DNA of 64,000 nt from Methylobacterium currus (GCF_003058325.1 NZ_CP028843.1:2638001-2702000), one strand, 5' to 3'. Positions 8,206 to 19,523 are shown, numbered from the stretch's first letter. Notes: generated by a model not told the origin, from the sequence alone. A program made the numbers and translations.

Positions 8206-8636
8206 GGCGGAGGGTTCCTTCGAGGGCTGGACGTAAACGACGAACCGGCACGCGCTGGCGCGAAAAACGGCGCGCACGCCGGCGGCGTTGCCGCTATCAT
8301 GCCCGCAGGCCGCGAACAAGCAGAGGCGCCGATCATCTCTTCCGCGTCACGGCCTCCCGTCTCCCCGCCGCAGCGGCAGGCCGGCATCCCTCCGAAATGC
8401 GGCAGGAATTCACGCATTCCCGATCCGCGCATCCTCGCGGGCGGGCGCCTGGATACCGCGAGGCCCTGTCCCCATATCTTCCGAAGGGCCCGCGGTGCGG
8501 CGCCGGCCGGACGCTTGCCTTGCCCCGGTCCCGGTGCCAAAGCCGTCGACGCGCCGGAGAGGTCGCAAGCTGTGCCGGGGCGGTCAGGGATGCTCCGCGT
8601 AAAGCCGCCAAGAACGGATCGATGAACGGATCGATG
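8206..8636. other. Divergent promoter region of secB and the Tim44-like gene
   Basis: About 430 bases between divergent starts. No supported gene was found; the small fxsA gene that often neighbours secB is not present. No clear promoter hexamers were assigned. Confidence 0.35.
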
Positions 8637-9356
8637 ATGCAGGATTCCCTCGACCTTACGACCCTCATCTTCCTCGGGCTTGCGGTCTTCGTGATCTGGA
8701 AGCTGCGCTCGGTCCTCGGGCAGAAGACCGGGAGTGAGCGGCCGCCCTTCAACCCGCTGGCCCGGCGCGAGGAGCCGCCCGCCGCTCCCCGCGACGGCGA
8801 CAACGTCGTGCGGCTGCCGGGCGCCGGCCCCGAGCGCGGCGCCGCCGCGCCGGTCGCGACTGCGGTGCCGCGCAACTGGAAGGGCGTGGTCGAGCCGAAC
8901 TCGCCCGCCGCCCGCGGCCTCGACCTGATCCTCCAGCAGGAGCCGAGCTTCGACCCACGCGCCTTCACCGACGGCGCCAAGGTCGCCTACGAGACGATCG
9001 TGACGGCCTTCGCCAAGGGCGACCGCAAGACTCTCAAGACCCTGCTCTCGCGCGAGGTCGCAGACGGGTTCGAGCGGGCGATCCAGGGCCGCGAGCGCGC
9101 CGGCCAGACCGTCGAGACCACCTTCGTGTCGATCGACCGGGCCGAGATCGTTGGGGTCGACGTGCGCAACCGCGTGGCGCAGGTCACCGTGCGCTATCTC
9201 TCGAAGCTGATCACCGCCACCCGCGGCCCGCAGGGCCAGGTGGTCGACGGCAGCCCCGAGAAGGTCGTCGACGTGACCGACGTTTGGACCTTCGCCCGCA
9301 CCCTCGGCAGCCGCGACCCGAACTGGCAGCTCGTCGCCACGGAAGCCGGGCATTGA
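8637..9356 (+). CDS. Tim44/TimA family adaptor-like protein
   Basis: A 239-residue protein with an N-terminal membrane anchor (LTTLIFLGLAVFVIWKLRSVLG), a Pro/Gly-rich linker of about 60 residues and a C-terminal Tim44-like domain at about 100-235 (FTDGAKVAYETIVTAFAKGD, TLKTLLSREVADGF, VDVTDVWTFARTLGSRDPNW). Related to the mitochondrial import-motor adaptor Tim44; the bacterial role is not settled, but the conserved position next to secB suggests a link to the envelope or protein translocation. Three ATGs (8622, 8634, 8637) are possible starts; 8637 fits the typical MQDS start. Followed by mltA and smr on the same strand. Confidence 0.9.
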   Translation: MQDSLDLTTLIFLGLAVFVIWKLRSVLGQKTGSERPPFNPLARREEPPAAPRDGDNVVRLPGAGPERGAAAPVATAVPRNWKGVVEPNSPAARGLDLILQQEPSFDPRAFTDGAKVAYETIVTAFAKGDRKTLKTLLSREVADGFERAIQGRERAGQTVETTFVSIDRAEIVGVDVRNRVAQVTVRYLSKLITATRGPQGQVVDGSPEKVVDVTDVWTFARTLGSRDPNWQLVATEAGH

Positions 9357-9499
9357 GGGGGCCGTGCCGGCGGCTTGATCGGCCGCCGGCCCTCGGCGAC
9401 AATCCCCCGTCGTCACGATCATCCGCTGCCAAGCTCCCGTGTTGTCTTGTGCGGCGCGACCATTGAACAGCTTTCCCGGGGCCGGAGCCCGACAAGCCC

Positions 9500-10735
9500 A
9501 TGCCACCGGCCCTCGGCCTCAGTTTCGCTGCCAGTCCTGTCATCGGACGCGTTGCCGCCGGACTGCTCGTTTCCGCCTTCCTCGCCTGCGGCGGTCGGGT
9601 GAAGGCCGCCCCGTTGCGGGTCGGCGAGGCGGTTCTCGAACCCGTCCCCTTCAGTGCCCTGCCGGGCTTCGCCCACGATGACCTCGCGGCGGCCCTCGCG
9701 GCCTTCCGGGCGACCTGCGCGGCACCGGCCGGCCCGGTCCTCGCAGAGGCGGCGCCGGGCGCGCCGAGCCAGGATCTCGCCAGGCCCTGCGCCGCCTCGG
9801 TCGATGTGCCGCCGGAAGGGGCACGAACGTTCTTCGAGCAGAACTTCTCCGCCTACCACGTCCTGCGGCCGAGCCGCGACACCCTGTCGGAGCGCAGCAA
9901 CGGCTTCCTCACCGGCTATTTCGAGCCCGAACTCGCCGGTTCGCCAGTGCCGAATCCGGACTTCACCGTGCCGGCCCTGGGCCGCCCCGACGATCTCGTC
10001 TCGCTGGAGCCCGGCGAGACCCGGCCCGGCCTCGATCCCTCGTTTCGTGCCGCACGCCGCGACGGCGACGCCTTCCTTCCCTATCCGGACCGGGCTGCGA
10101 TCGAGGACGGGGCGCTCGGGGCCCGCGCCCGCCCGCTGCTCTGGCTGCGCGACGCCGTCGACCTCTTGGTGCTGCAAGTCCAGGGCTCCGGCCGGGTGCG
10201 CCTGCCCGATGGCCGCTCGGTGCGCCTCGCCTATGACGGCCGCAACGGCCGGCCCTACACCTCGGTCGCCCGCCTGATCGTCACCGGCGGCCACCTGCCG
10301 CTCGAAGGCCTGACGCTCGCCCGCTGGACCGGCTGGCTGCGCGCTCATCCGGACATCGCCCGCGACCTGATCCGCCGCAACGCCTCCTACGTCTTCTTTC
10401 GCATCGACGAGAGCATCCCGGAGGGGACCGGCCCGCGCGGCGGCGCCGGCGTGCCGCTGACCGCCGGGCGCAGCCTCGCGGTCGACGCCACCCTGTGGCG
10501 CTACGGCCTGCCGTTCTGGCTGGAGGGAACGCTGCCGGATCCGGAGGGCGGCAGCGCCCCTCTCCACCGCCTCGTGGTGGCGCAGGATACCGGCTCGGCG
10601 ATCCTCGGGCCGGCCCGCGGCGATCTCTATCTCGGCACCGGCGCCCGGGCCGGTGCGACCGCCGGCCTGTTGCGCGACCCGGCGCGTTTCGTGGTGCTGC
10701 TGCCGAAACAGGGCACCGCAGGAGCCGCGCCGTGA
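9500..10735 (+). CDS. mltA: Membrane-bound lytic murein transglycosylase A (MltA)
   Basis: It cleaves peptidoglycan glycan strands with formation of 1,6-anhydro-MurNAc. The 411-residue protein has an N-terminal hydrophobic signal (GRVAAGLLVSAFLACGG, whose Cys could be a lipobox), then the MltA domain (GFLTGYFEPELAGS, LLWLRDAVDLLVLQVQGSGR, VRLAYDGRNGRPYTSVARL) and a C-terminal 3D domain (PLTAGRSLAVDATLWRYGLP, HRLVVAQDTGSAI, GDLYLGTG) containing the catalytic aspartates. Its stop overlaps the GTG of the Smr gene. Confidence 0.95.
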   Translation: MPPALGLSFAASPVIGRVAAGLLVSAFLACGGRVKAAPLRVGEAVLEPVPFSALPGFAHDDLAAALAAFRATCAAPAGPVLAEAAPGAPSQDLARPCAASVDVPPEGARTFFEQNFSAYHVLRPSRDTLSERSNGFLTGYFEPELAGSPVPNPDFTVPALGRPDDLVSLEPGETRPGLDPSFRAARRDGDAFLPYPDRAAIEDGALGARARPLLWLRDAVDLLVLQVQGSGRVRLPDGRSVRLAYDGRNGRPYTSVARLIVTGGHLPLEGLTLARWTGWLRAHPDIARDLIRRNASYVFFRIDESIPEGTGPRGGAGVPLTAGRSLAVDATLWRYGLPFWLEGTLPDPEGGSAPLHRLVVAQDTGSAILGPARGDLYLGTGARAGATAGLLRDPARFVVLLPKQGTAGAAP

Positions 10736-11328
10736 CCGAGCCGCGCCGTCCCCGGCGGATACGCCGCCTCTCCTCCGAGGAGAGCCGGCTCTGGACCGAG
10801 ATCTCCCGCCTGGTCACTCCCTTGCGCGGGCGGGCCGCGCCCACAGCCCCCTCCCCTCCCCCACCGCCGGAGCCCGCACCGGCTCCGATCGCCGTGACGG
10901 CGCGGCCCCGTCGACCCGCGGCGAAGTCGCCGGTACCGATCCCGAAGACGATGCCGAGCCCGCCTCCTCCGGCGCCGGCCCTGCCGCCGCTGGCGCCCCT
11001 CGAGCGACGGGTGCGCACCGCCCTGCGCCGTGGCTCGCGGAGCGTCGACGCATCGATCGACCTGCACGGGATGCGCCAGGCCGAGGCTCACGCAGCCCTG
11101 ATCGGCTTCCTGCACCGCTCCCGGGCAGCGGGTCACGCGGTGGTGCTGGTCGTCACCGGCAAGGGGGGGAATGCCGGCGATCCTTATGCCGAGCGCGGTG
11201 TCCTGCGTCGCAGCGTGCCGCATTGGCTGCGCCTACCCGAGTTGCGCTCCATGGTCGTCGGCTTCGAGGAGGCCGCGCACCATCATGGGGGCGGTGGAGC
11301 CCTCTATATCCGCCTGCGTCGCCGTTGA
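10732..11328 (+). CDS. Smr/MutS2-type domain protein
   Basis: The 198-residue protein starts with GTG at 10732, overlapping the mltA stop (GTGA) with GGAG nine bases upstream. A basic N-terminus (LSSEESRLWTEISRLVTPLR) leads to a proline-rich linker of about 60 residues and a C-terminal Smr domain at about 105-198: SIDLHGMRQAEAHAALIGFL, VLVVTGKGGN, GVLRRSVPHWLRLPELR, GGGGALYIRLRR. Smr domains have nicking or RNA endonuclease activity through the conserved DLHG and GKG motifs. Small stand-alone Smr proteins next to mltA are common in Rhizobiales; the substrate is not known. Confidence 0.92.
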   Translation: MTEPRRPRRIRRLSSEESRLWTEISRLVTPLRGRAAPTAPSPPPPPEPAPAPIAVTARPRRPAAKSPVPIPKTMPSPPPPAPALPPLAPLERRVRTALRRGSRSVDASIDLHGMRQAEAHAALIGFLHRSRAAGHAVVLVVTGKGGNAGDPYAERGVLRRSVPHWLRLPELRSMVVGFEEAAHHHGGGGALYIRLRRR

Positions 11329-11850
11329 TCTCTGCGCCGCGGACCGCATCCCCGCCCCGTCCTCTCGCAGGGATACTGCGCCGTACCGGCAAAATACCTC
11401 GAAGCTTGCCCGGGAATGCCTCGAGCTCGGCGGTTATGGTAATGATAGAAGGTTGTAATCTGGGAGTTAAACCTTCCAAATGTTAATGCGGCGATGCGAC
11501 GACTGCGCCGATAGTTGGCCGTGCTTCGGGCGCGGCCGGAGCATCCGTGCCGGGGCCGACCTGTCCTGCGGTGCCGCCGCACCGCGCCTCTCCCCACTTT
11601 TCCCCACCGGGGACTTGAGTCGACGACGAGGACCCGTTACATAAAGTCGTTCCCTCCTCCATCGTCACGTCACGTCGCATCCAGAGCTGCCAGGCTCCTC
11701 CACGCGACCTCCGGGACAAATCAGGCGACGACTTCGCGACCGGTGCCCGCCTCGGCCACCCCGTTGCTTCCGCTCAACGCCGCGTCCTGCGGCGGCCGGA
11801 CCTGTCCTGACATGACGCCCCCCAGCTTCGCCCCCGCACCCCGATATCCC
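11329..11850. other. rho leader and intergenic region
   Basis: About 520 bases upstream of rho. An AT-richer stretch at 11430-11490 and a promoter at 11615-11643 are the only signals recognised. The resulting transcript would have an untranslated leader of about 200 bases, compatible with the Rho autoregulation known from other bacteria. No ORF in the region is supported. Confidence 0.45.
11615..11643 (+). promoter_or_regulatory. Candidate sigma70-type promoter of rho
   Basis: TTGAGT (-35) and TACATA (-10) with a spacing of 17 bases. It is the best hexamer pair upstream of rho and lies just after a C-rich stretch. Confidence 0.45.
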
Positions 11851-13164
<1,314 letters not shown>

Positions 13165-13749
13165 TCCGACCGCCGGTCGCGATCACCTGGATATTCCGCG
13201 CGGCGCCTCGAGAGGGGCGCCGTTGCTGTTTGTGCGCCCGGTATGACGGGTTCCTGACGGTGGTCGTTCCTTCTCCGCGGGGCAGGCATGGGCAGCGATC
13301 GTTCCGGATCGGCGGGGAGCGGCCTGCATATCGATCATCAAGCACCGGCCATGACGCGCGCCGTTCGGAGCGGGCGGGTCGAGACTTCGCAGCCGCGAAC
13401 CCTTCTCGCTGCAAATCACGCGGCAAAGGCGTCCGACAAACGCCGCCCATGGGCACCGGCGGGTTCACCGCTCTTCGGCGTCCCGGCCTCCGCCTCGATG
13501 GACAGGCACGGTCTCCAACCGTCTTGCCTGCGCTCGCCTCCGCGAGTCGCCTGACTGAGGCTACATCCCTGATGGTCGGAGCGAGAGCCCAAGAGACACC
13601 TCCTCGCGAGACTGGCGTGCTCTGCGACCCTATGGCCATGAGTTCGTGCCGCCCGGGCTGCACAGGGAGGACATCGGCCCCGGTCGGCTCCGCCGCCGGA
13701 TCGTGGTAGCCCGGACTTCCGCAACATTGCTCCAATCCCCTCCCTGCCG
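13165..13749. other. Intergenic region rho-mnmE without a supported gene
   Basis: About 585 bases. It begins with a terminator-like hairpin and otherwise contains only short overlapping frames on both strands with no coherent protein features. Other Rhizobiales often carry additional genes here; nothing recognisable remains. Confidence 0.4.
13202..13231 (+). terminator. Putative intrinsic terminator of rho
   Basis: The stem GGCGCCTC / GGGGCGCC (one G-U pair) with a GAGA loop at 13202-13221 is followed by GTTGCTGTTT, a moderately T-rich tail. It lies 38 bases after the rho stop. Confidence 0.6.
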
Positions 13750-15063
13750 ATGCTCTCCTCCGACTCCATCTTCGCCCCCGCCACCGGTTACGGCCGTACT
13801 GCCGTGGCCGTCGTGCGGATCAGCGGACCCCAGGCCGGTCCGGCCCTGGCGTCGCTGATCCGGTCGCCCGTGCCGCCGGCGCGGCGCCTGTCGCTGCGCA
13901 TCTTGCGCGAGCCGGCGACCGGAGAGCTGCTGGATCACGCCCTGGTGGCTTGGCTGCCCGGCCCCGGTACCGCCACCGGCGAGGATATGGTGGAGCTGCA
14001 TCTCCATGGCGGTCCGGCCGTGCGAGCGGCGGTCCTGCGCTGCCTCGGCGGGCTTCCAGGCCTCGCGCCGGCCGAGCCAGGGGCCTTTACCCGCCGGGCC
14101 TTCCTCAACGGGCGCATGGATCTGACCGCTGTCGAGGGGCTCGCCGACCTGATCGATGCCGAGACCGAGGCCCAGCGGCGCCAGGCCGTGCGCCAGCTCG
14201 ACGGCGCCCTTGGGCGGGCGGTTGAGGGGTGGCGGGTCGCCCTCCTCGATGTGCTCGCCGGAACGGAGGCCGCGCTCGACTTCTCCGACGAGGGCGATGT
14301 CGACGACGAGGCCTTGACCGCGTCCGGGCGTGCCGCCGCGGCCCGGGTGCGCGACGCGATCGAAATTGCCCTCGCCGATGGCCGCCGGGGCGAGCGTTTG
14401 CGGGATGGCTTCACGGTCGTGCTCGCCGGTGCGCCCAATGCCGGCAAGTCCACCCTGCTCAACGCCCTCGCCCGCCGCGATGTGGCGATCGTCTCGGAGA
14501 TCCCGGGGACGACCCGGGATGCCATCGAGGTGCGCTGCGATCTCGGCGGCCTGCCGGTATTGCTGGTCGACACGGCGGGCCTTCGCGACAGCACGGATGC
14601 GATCGAGGCGGAAGGTGTCGCGCGCAGCCGCCGCCGCATCGATCAGGCCGATCTGGTCCTGTGGCTGCGCGAGCCCGGAGGCGAGGTGCCCCCTCCCCTC
14701 TCCGCCCCGGTGCTCGTGGTCGCGACCAAGGCCGACCTGTCGGGCTTGGGCGCGGGCGGCGAGATCCCGATCTCGGCGCGGACGGGTGCCGGTCTCGATC
14801 GCCTCCTGTCTGAGATCGAGCGCATCGCCGGGTCGTCCCTCGGGTGCGGTGATGCCCTGGTGACGCGAGAGAGGCAGCGGCTCGCGCTCGAACGCTGTGT
14901 CCATCACCTCGACCGCGTCGTCGTGAACGGCGCCGCAAATCCGGCAGAGTTGGTGGCGGAGGATTTGCGCCTCGCTGTCCGGGCGCTCGGCGAGGTGGCG
15001 GGTCGGGTCGGGGTCGAGGAGATGCTCGATCGGCTCTTCGCCAGCTTCTGCATCGGCAAGTGA
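13750..15063 (+). CDS. mnmE: tRNA modification GTPase MnmE (TrmE)
   Basis: With MnmG it installs the 5-carboxymethylaminomethyl group on U34 of certain tRNAs. The 437-residue protein has an N-terminal folate-binding domain (DSIFAPATGYGRTAVAVVRI, HLHGGPAVR, EPGAFTRRAFLNGRMDLTA), a helical domain interrupted by a G domain with GAPNAGKS (about 226-233), GTTRD (about 252), DTAG (about 273) and TKAD (about 325), and ends in the conserved CIGK with the catalytically needed cysteine. It is followed by mnmG, its partner, across a short gap that holds a parS-like site. Confidence 0.98.
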   Translation: MLSSDSIFAPATGYGRTAVAVVRISGPQAGPALASLIRSPVPPARRLSLRILREPATGELLDHALVAWLPGPGTATGEDMVELHLHGGPAVRAAVLRCLGGLPGLAPAEPGAFTRRAFLNGRMDLTAVEGLADLIDAETEAQRRQAVRQLDGALGRAVEGWRVALLDVLAGTEAALDFSDEGDVDDEALTASGRAAAARVRDAIEIALADGRRGERLRDGFTVVLAGAPNAGKSTLLNALARRDVAIVSEIPGTTRDAIEVRCDLGGLPVLLVDTAGLRDSTDAIEAEGVARSRRRIDQADLVLWLREPGGEVPPPLSAPVLVVATKADLSGLGAGGEIPISARTGAGLDRLLSEIERIAGSSLGCGDALVTRERQRLALERCVHHLDRVVVNGAANPAELVAEDLRLAVRALGEVAGRVGVEEMLDRLFASFCIGK

Positions 15064-15079
15064 ATGGTGGGACGGCGGT

Positions 15080-15095
15080 GTTTTCACGTGAAACG
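15080..15095. other. parS-like site 1 (mnmE-mnmG gap)
   Basis: GTTTTCACGTGAAACG keeps the CACGTG core and matches the general ParB target TGTTTCACGTGAAACA at 13 of 16 positions. It lies between mnmE and mnmG, 2.6 kb from parA. Confidence 0.7.
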
Positions 15096-15150
15096 CGGGA
15101 TGGCGCGACAGCGTGATTGACGCCGCCGCTGGGTGCCGCCTAATCACCTC

Positions 15151-17034
15151 ATGCACACGGACGATTCTTCCACCTACGACGTCATCGTCGTCGGCGGCGG
15201 GCATGCGGGCGCCGAGGCGGCTGCGGCCGCCGCGCGCTATGGCGCCCGCACCGCCCTGGTCACCCATCGGCGCGACACGCTCGGGGCGATGTCCTGCAAC
15301 CCGGCCATCGGCGGCCTCGGCAAGGGCCACCTCGTGCGCGAGGTGGACGCGCTGGACGGATTGATGGGCCGGGTGGCGGACCAAGCCGGGATCCAGTTCC
15401 GGCTTCTCAACCGCCGCAAGGGGCCTGCCGTGCGAGGGCCCCGCACCCAGGCCGACCGCAAGCTCTACGCCCAGGCGATGCAGGCGCTCTTGAGCGAGAC
15501 GCCGAACCTCACCATCGTCGAGAGCGAGGTCGCCGACCTCTCGGTTCACGATGGGCGGGTCAGCGGCGCAGTGCTCGCCGATGGCCGTACCCTCCCCTGC
15601 CGCGCCGTGGTGCTCACCACCGGGACCTTCCTGCGCGGCCTGATCCATATCGGCGACGTCACGACGCCGGCCGGTCGGATCGGCGAGGGCCCGGCGCTCG
15701 GGCTCTCGGCGACCCTCAACCGTCACGGCTTCGCCCTTGGCCGCCTGAAGACCGGCACGCCGCCGCGACTCGACGGCCGCACCATCGATTGGCACGGCAT
15801 CGACAAGCAGGCCGCCGATGACGATCCGGTGCCGTTCTCGACCCTGACCGAGCGGATCACGACGCCCCAGGTCGAGTGCGGCGTGACCCGGACGGGCCAG
15901 GCGGCGCACGATCTGATCCGCGCCAACCTGCACCGCTCGGCCATGTATTCCGGCGGCATCACCAGCCGCGGGCCGCGCTATTGCCCGTCGATCGAGGACA
16001 AGGTGGTGCGGTTCGGCGACCGCGACGGACACCAGATCTTCCTCGAGCCGGAGGGCCTCGACGATCCGACCGTTTACCCAAACGGCATTTCGACCTCCTT
16101 GCCCGAAGAGGTGCAGCACGGCATCGTGCGCCTGCTTCCCGGCTGCGAGCGGGCGGTGATCCTACGCCCTGGCTACGCGATCGAGTACGACTACGTCGAT
16201 CCACGCGAGCTGGATCCGACCTTGCAGACTCGCCGCATTGCCGGCCTGTTCCTGGCTGGCCAGATCAATGGGACGACCGGCTACGAGGAGGCGGCGGGCC
16301 AGGGCTTGGCGGCCGGGCTCAACGCCGCTCGTCTCGCCGGAGCGGCCGATCTCGCCGTGTTCGACCGCGCCGAATCCTATATCGGCGTGATGATCGACGA
16401 CCTCGTGACCCATGGGGTCAGCGAGCCCTATCGTATGTTCACCTCGCGGTCGGAGTATCGGCTCAGCCTGCGGGTCGATAATGCGGACGAGCGTCTGACC
16501 GAGCGCGGCATTGCTCTCGGCTGCGTCTCAGCGAACAGGGCCGCACACGATGCCAAGCGTCGAAAGGCGCTTCGGAGCGCGCGGGAGATGCTGGACGATC
16601 TGAGCCTCACCCCAACGGAGGCGCAGCGGCACGGCATTGTCCTCAACCAGGACGGCATCCGCCGCTCGGCCTTCCAGCTCCTGTCCTATCCCGAGATCAC
16701 GTGGGACCGGCTGGCCATGGTGTGGCCGCAGCTCCGAGGCACTCCCCCTGCCCTCGCCGATCGCCTTTGCACCGACGCGACCTATGCGGTCTATCTCGAC
16801 CGTCAGCGCGCGGACATCGCGGCGTTCCGGCGCGACGAGGCCGTGGCGCTGCCGGCCCTACTGGATTACGGCAGCATCGCCGGCCTCTCGAACGAATTGC
16901 GGCTGAAGCTCGACAAGGTCCGCCCCCTCACTCTCGGCCAGGCCGCCCGCATCGAGGGCGTTACGCCGGCTGCCCTCACCCTGCTCGCCGCCCATGCCCG
17001 CCGCGGCACTCCCGCTCAGGTTCCGGCCGAATGA
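15151..17034 (+). CDS. mnmG: tRNA uridine-5-carboxymethylaminomethyl modification enzyme MnmG (GidA)
   Basis: This FAD enzyme forms the MnmEG complex. The 627-residue sequence has an N-terminal FAD-binding motif [17 protein letters not shown], the signature [20 protein letters not shown], the NAD-binding part, and two family cysteines with [10 protein letters not shown] and [16 protein letters not shown]; the C-terminal helical domain ([19 protein letters not shown]) contacts MnmE. The ATG at 15151 is preferred over an upstream GTG at 15133 because [17 protein letters not shown] is the usual start. The stop overlaps the rsmG start (ATGA). Confidence 0.98.
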   Translation: MHTDDSSTYDVIVVGGGHAGAEAAAAAARYGARTALVTHRRDTLGAMSCNPAIGGLGKGHLVREVDALDGLMGRVADQAGIQFRLLNRRKGPAVRGPRTQADRKLYAQAMQALLSETPNLTIVESEVADLSVHDGRVSGAVLADGRTLPCRAVVLTTGTFLRGLIHIGDVTTPAGRIGEGPALGLSATLNRHGFALGRLKTGTPPRLDGRTIDWHGIDKQAADDDPVPFSTLTERITTPQVECGVTRTGQAAHDLIRANLHRSAMYSGGITSRGPRYCPSIEDKVVRFGDRDGHQIFLEPEGLDDPTVYPNGISTSLPEEVQHGIVRLLPGCERAVILRPGYAIEYDYVDPRELDPTLQTRRIAGLFLAGQINGTTGYEEAAGQGLAAGLNAARLAGAADLAVFDRAESYIGVMIDDLVTHGVSEPYRMFTSRSEYRLSLRVDNADERLTERGIALGCVSANRAAHDAKRRKALRSAREMLDDLSLTPTEAQRHGIVLNQDGIRRSAFQLLSYPEITWDRLAMVWPQLRGTPPALADRLCTDATYAVYLDRQRADIAAFRRDEAVALPALLDYGSIAGLSNELRLKLDKVRPLTLGQAARIEGVTPAALTLLAAHARRGTPAQVPAE

Positions 17035-17672
17035 CCCGTGCTCACCTCGGCCGCGACGCCGTCCTGCGCGAGGCTGGCGTTTCACGTGAAACAGCCGCGT
17101 CCCTCGACCTCTACGTCGCTCAGCTCACCCGCTGGCAGTCGATCAAGAACCTCGTGGGCCCTTCGACCCTCGCCGAGGTCTGGACCCGCCACGTCGCCGA
17201 TTCGCTCCAGCTCCTGGCCCTCGCTCCCGAGGCGACCCGCTGGCTCGATCTCGGCAGCGGCGCCGGCATCCCGGGCCTGATCCTGGCGATCGCTGGCCGC
17301 GACCGTCCCGGCTTCCACGTCGACCTTGTCGAGAGCAACGGCCGCAAGGGCGCCTTCCTGCAAGAGACGGCGCGGCTCACCGGCGCGCCGGCCAAAGTCC
17401 ACGTCGCCCGCATCGAGACCGCGATTGCCGGGTTTGCCGATTCGCAGGTCATCACCGCCCGGGCCCTCGCACCGCTGTCGCAGCTCCTCGCCTGGACGGC
17501 ACCCTTGTTGAAAAACGGCGCGATCGGACTTTTTCCGAAGGGGCGTGATGTCTTAACCGAATTGACCGAGGCCGAGGAAAGGTGGAGATTCACCGCGGAT
17601 CTGATCCCGAGCCGGACCGATTCTGAGGCCAGAATCGTCCGCGTCTCCAGCGTGAGCGGCCTTCTCCCATGA
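17031..17672 (+). CDS. rsmG: 16S rRNA (guanine-527-N7)-methyltransferase RsmG (GidB)
   Basis: It methylates G527 of 16S rRNA with S-adenosylmethionine. The 213-residue protein shows [20 protein letters not shown], the SAM motif [17 protein letters not shown] at about residues 80-96, [15 protein letters not shown] and [10 protein letters not shown]. It overlaps mnmG and parA by ATGA junctions, so the three genes are translationally coupled. The N-terminal VSRETA is encoded by the best parS site of the window (17078-17093), showing how a chromosomal partition site is kept inside coding sequence. Confidence 0.97.
   Translation: MTRAHLGRDAVLREAGVSRETAASLDLYVAQLTRWQSIKNLVGPSTLAEVWTRHVADSLQLLALAPEATRWLDLGSGAGIPGLILAIAGRDRPGFHVDLVESNGRKGAFLQETARLTGAPAKVHVARIETAIAGFADSQVITARALAPLSQLLAWTAPLLKNGAIGLFPKGRDVLTELTEAEERWRFTADLIPSRTDSEARIVRVSSVSGLLP
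17078..17093. other. parS site 2, best match, inside rsmG
   Basis: CGTTTCACGTGAAACA differs from the general parS sequence TGTTTCACGTGAAACA only at the first position. It lies 0.6 kb upstream of parA and 1.5 kb upstream of parB. It is very likely a true ParB nucleation site. Confidence 0.9.
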
Positions 17673-18517
17673 TCGCGGAACCTCCTGAGTCGCAGGCGGG
17701 CGGCAGCCCGCGGCCCCTGCGCATCATCGCGCTCGCCAACCAGAAGGGCGGCGTCGGCAAGACTACGACAGCGATCAATCTCGGCACGGCACTCGCGGCG
17801 ATCGGCGAGCACGTGCTGATCGTCGATCTCGACCCGCAGGGCAATGCCTCGACCGGCCTCGGCATCGACCGGCGCCAGCGCCGCCTCTCGACCTATGACG
17901 TGCTCTCCGGCGAGGCGTCCTTGGCCGACGCCGTGCAGGCGACCGCCGTACCGCGCCTGTCGCTGGTTCCCTCGACCATGGATCTGCTGGGCCTCGAAAT
18001 GGCGATGGCGAGCGCGCCGGACCGGGCGCAGCGTCTGCGCCGGGCCCTGGACCCGCTCGATCGGGGCGAGGCCCCGGAGGACCAGCGCTTCACCTATGTG
18101 CTGATCGACTGCCCGCCCTCGCTCAACCTGCTCACCCTCAATGCCCTCGCGGCGGCGCATGCGGTGCTGGTGCCGCTGCAATGCGAGTTCTTCGCCCTCG
18201 AAGGCTTGAGCCAGCTCCTGCGCACCGTTGAGCAGGTCAAGGGTGCCCTCAACCCGCGCCTGGCGATCCAGGGCGTGGTGCTGACGATGTTCGATCCGCG
18301 CAACAACCTGTCGGCACAGGTCGTCGCTGACGTGCGCGAGTTCATGGGCGACAAGGTCTACGAGACCATGATCCCCCGCAACGTGCGCGTCTCCGAGGCG
18401 CCGTCGCACGGCAAGCCGGTGCTGCTCTACGATCTCAAATGTGCCGGCTCGCAAGCCTATCTGCGGCTCGCCTCCGAGATCATCCAGCGCGAAGGCCGCC
18501 TGCCGGCCGCCGCCTGA
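17669..18517 (+). CDS. parA: Chromosome-partitioning ATPase ParA
   Basis: ParA is a deviant-Walker ATPase that moves ParB-parS complexes during segregation. In 282 residues it has ALANQKGGVGKTT (Walker A' at 26-33 with the signature lysine), VDLDPQGNASTGLGID, LIDCPPSLNLLTLNAL, and VVLTMFDPRNNLSAQVV before the C-terminal PRNVRVSEAPSHGKPV. The absence of an N-terminal DNA-binding extension marks it as chromosomal. It starts in the overlap with rsmG and is followed by parB after 83 bases. Confidence 0.98.
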   Translation: MIAEPPESQAGGSPRPLRIIALANQKGGVGKTTTAINLGTALAAIGEHVLIVDLDPQGNASTGLGIDRRQRRLSTYDVLSGEASLADAVQATAVPRLSLVPSTMDLLGLEMAMASAPDRAQRLRRALDPLDRGEAPEDQRFTYVLIDCPPSLNLLTLNALAAAHAVLVPLQCEFFALEGLSQLLRTVEQVKGALNPRLAIQGVVLTMFDPRNNLSAQVVADVREFMGDKVYETMIPRNVRVSEAPSHGKPVLLYDLKCAGSQAYLRLASEIIQREGRLPAAA

Positions 18518-18600
18518 AGAACCCGCGCCGATCTCGGGCCGGCCTGAGAGCGAGCGCCCTGCGCCGTTGGTCGAGTGGAGTTGATGAGAGGATGAAGGGT

Positions 18601-19488
18601 ATGGCGGAGGAGGGAGCGCGGCCGCGCCTCGGGCGGGGTCTCGCGGCGCTGATCGGCGATTTCGGTGAGGAAGCCGCTGCCGCTCCCGAGAAGCCTAAGG
18701 CCGGCCAACGGCGTGTGCCGATCGAGTTCCTGCGGCCGAACCCGCGCAACCCGCGTCGCCATTTCGCCGAGACCGAGCTCGAGGAATTATCGGCCTCGAT
18801 CCGGACCCGCGGGGTGATCCAGCCGATCGTGGTCCGGGCGTTGGCCAACGTACCGGACGCGTTCGAGATCGTTGCCGGGGAGCGTCGCTGGCGCGCGGCG
18901 CAGCGGGCCGGCCTGCACGAAGTACCGGTGGTCACGGTCGAGATCGACGACCGCACCTCGCTCGAATACGCCATCCTGGAGAACGTCCAGCGCGCCGATC
19001 TCAACGCCATCGAGGAGGCGGCGGGCTACGAGCGGCTGATGAGCGAGTTTCGCTACACCCAGACTGAACTCGCCGAGATCATCGGCAAGAGCCGCAGCCA
19101 TCTCGCCAACACCCTGCGCCTGCTGCAACTGCCATCCGGGGTTCAGGACCACGTCATCGCCGGCACGCTCACGGCCGGCCATGCGCGGGCGCTCCTCGCC
19201 GTCAAGGATCCGGAGACCATCGCCCGCCGGGTGATCGAGGACGGCATGACGGTGCGCGAGGTCGAGGCCCTGGCCGCCGGCGAGCAGACCGGCACCGGTC
19301 CACGCCCCGGCCGGCCGCGCAAGGCCGTCGCCGAGAAGGATGCGGATACCCGCGCCCTCGAACGGCGCCTGGAGGATGCCCTGGGCGTCGGCGTCTCGAT
19401 CGAGGTCAAGGGCGCCGGCGGCGAGGTGCGCCTGCGCTATACCAGCCTCGACCAGCTCGACGGGCTGTGCCGGCGCCTGGAGATGTAG
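18601..19488 (+). CDS. parB: Chromosome-partitioning CTPase/centromere-binding protein ParB
   Basis: ParB binds parS and spreads as a CTP-dependent clamp. It has 295 residues: the basic N-terminal ParA-interaction part (RPRLGRGLAALIGD), the CTPase/spreading domain with IRTRGVIQPIVVR and GERRWRAAQ near residue 93, the HTH (YTQTELAEIIGKSRSHLANTLRLL) and a C-terminal dimerisation domain. The start at 18601 has GAGAGG and AAGG upstream; an ATG at 18592 is possible. Its targets are presumably the CACGTG palindromes listed in this window. Confidence 0.97.
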   Translation: MAEEGARPRLGRGLAALIGDFGEEAAAAPEKPKAGQRRVPIEFLRPNPRNPRRHFAETELEELSASIRTRGVIQPIVVRALANVPDAFEIVAGERRWRAAQRAGLHEVPVVTVEIDDRTSLEYAILENVQRADLNAIEEAAGYERLMSEFRYTQTELAEIIGKSRSHLANTLRLLQLPSGVQDHVIAGTLTAGHARALLAVKDPETIARRVIEDGMTVREVEALAAGEQTGTGPRPGRPRKAVAEKDADTRALERRLEDALGVGVSIEVKGAGGEVRLRYTSLDQLDGLCRRLEM

Positions 19489-19498
19489 CGAGACCAGA

Positions 19499-19523
19499 AG
19501 GCCGGGCATTCCCCGCCCGGCCT
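19499..19523. terminator. Terminator between convergent parB and holA
   Basis: A perfect 9-bp stem, AGGCCGGGC / GCCCGGCCT, around a seven-base loop lies between the parB and holA stops. Its position suggests that it ends transcripts from both sides. Confidence 0.65.

Noticed and set aside
13230..13709. 159-codon frame between rho and mnmE
   Set aside because: No start signal, no family pattern and overlapping frames of similar quality on both strands; considered non-coding.
13630..16119. 829-codon open frame on the minus strand opposite mnmE and mnmG
   Set aside because: It runs antisense to two certain genes; the high third-position GC of the true genes leaves the opposite strand open. No protein family pattern is visible in it.
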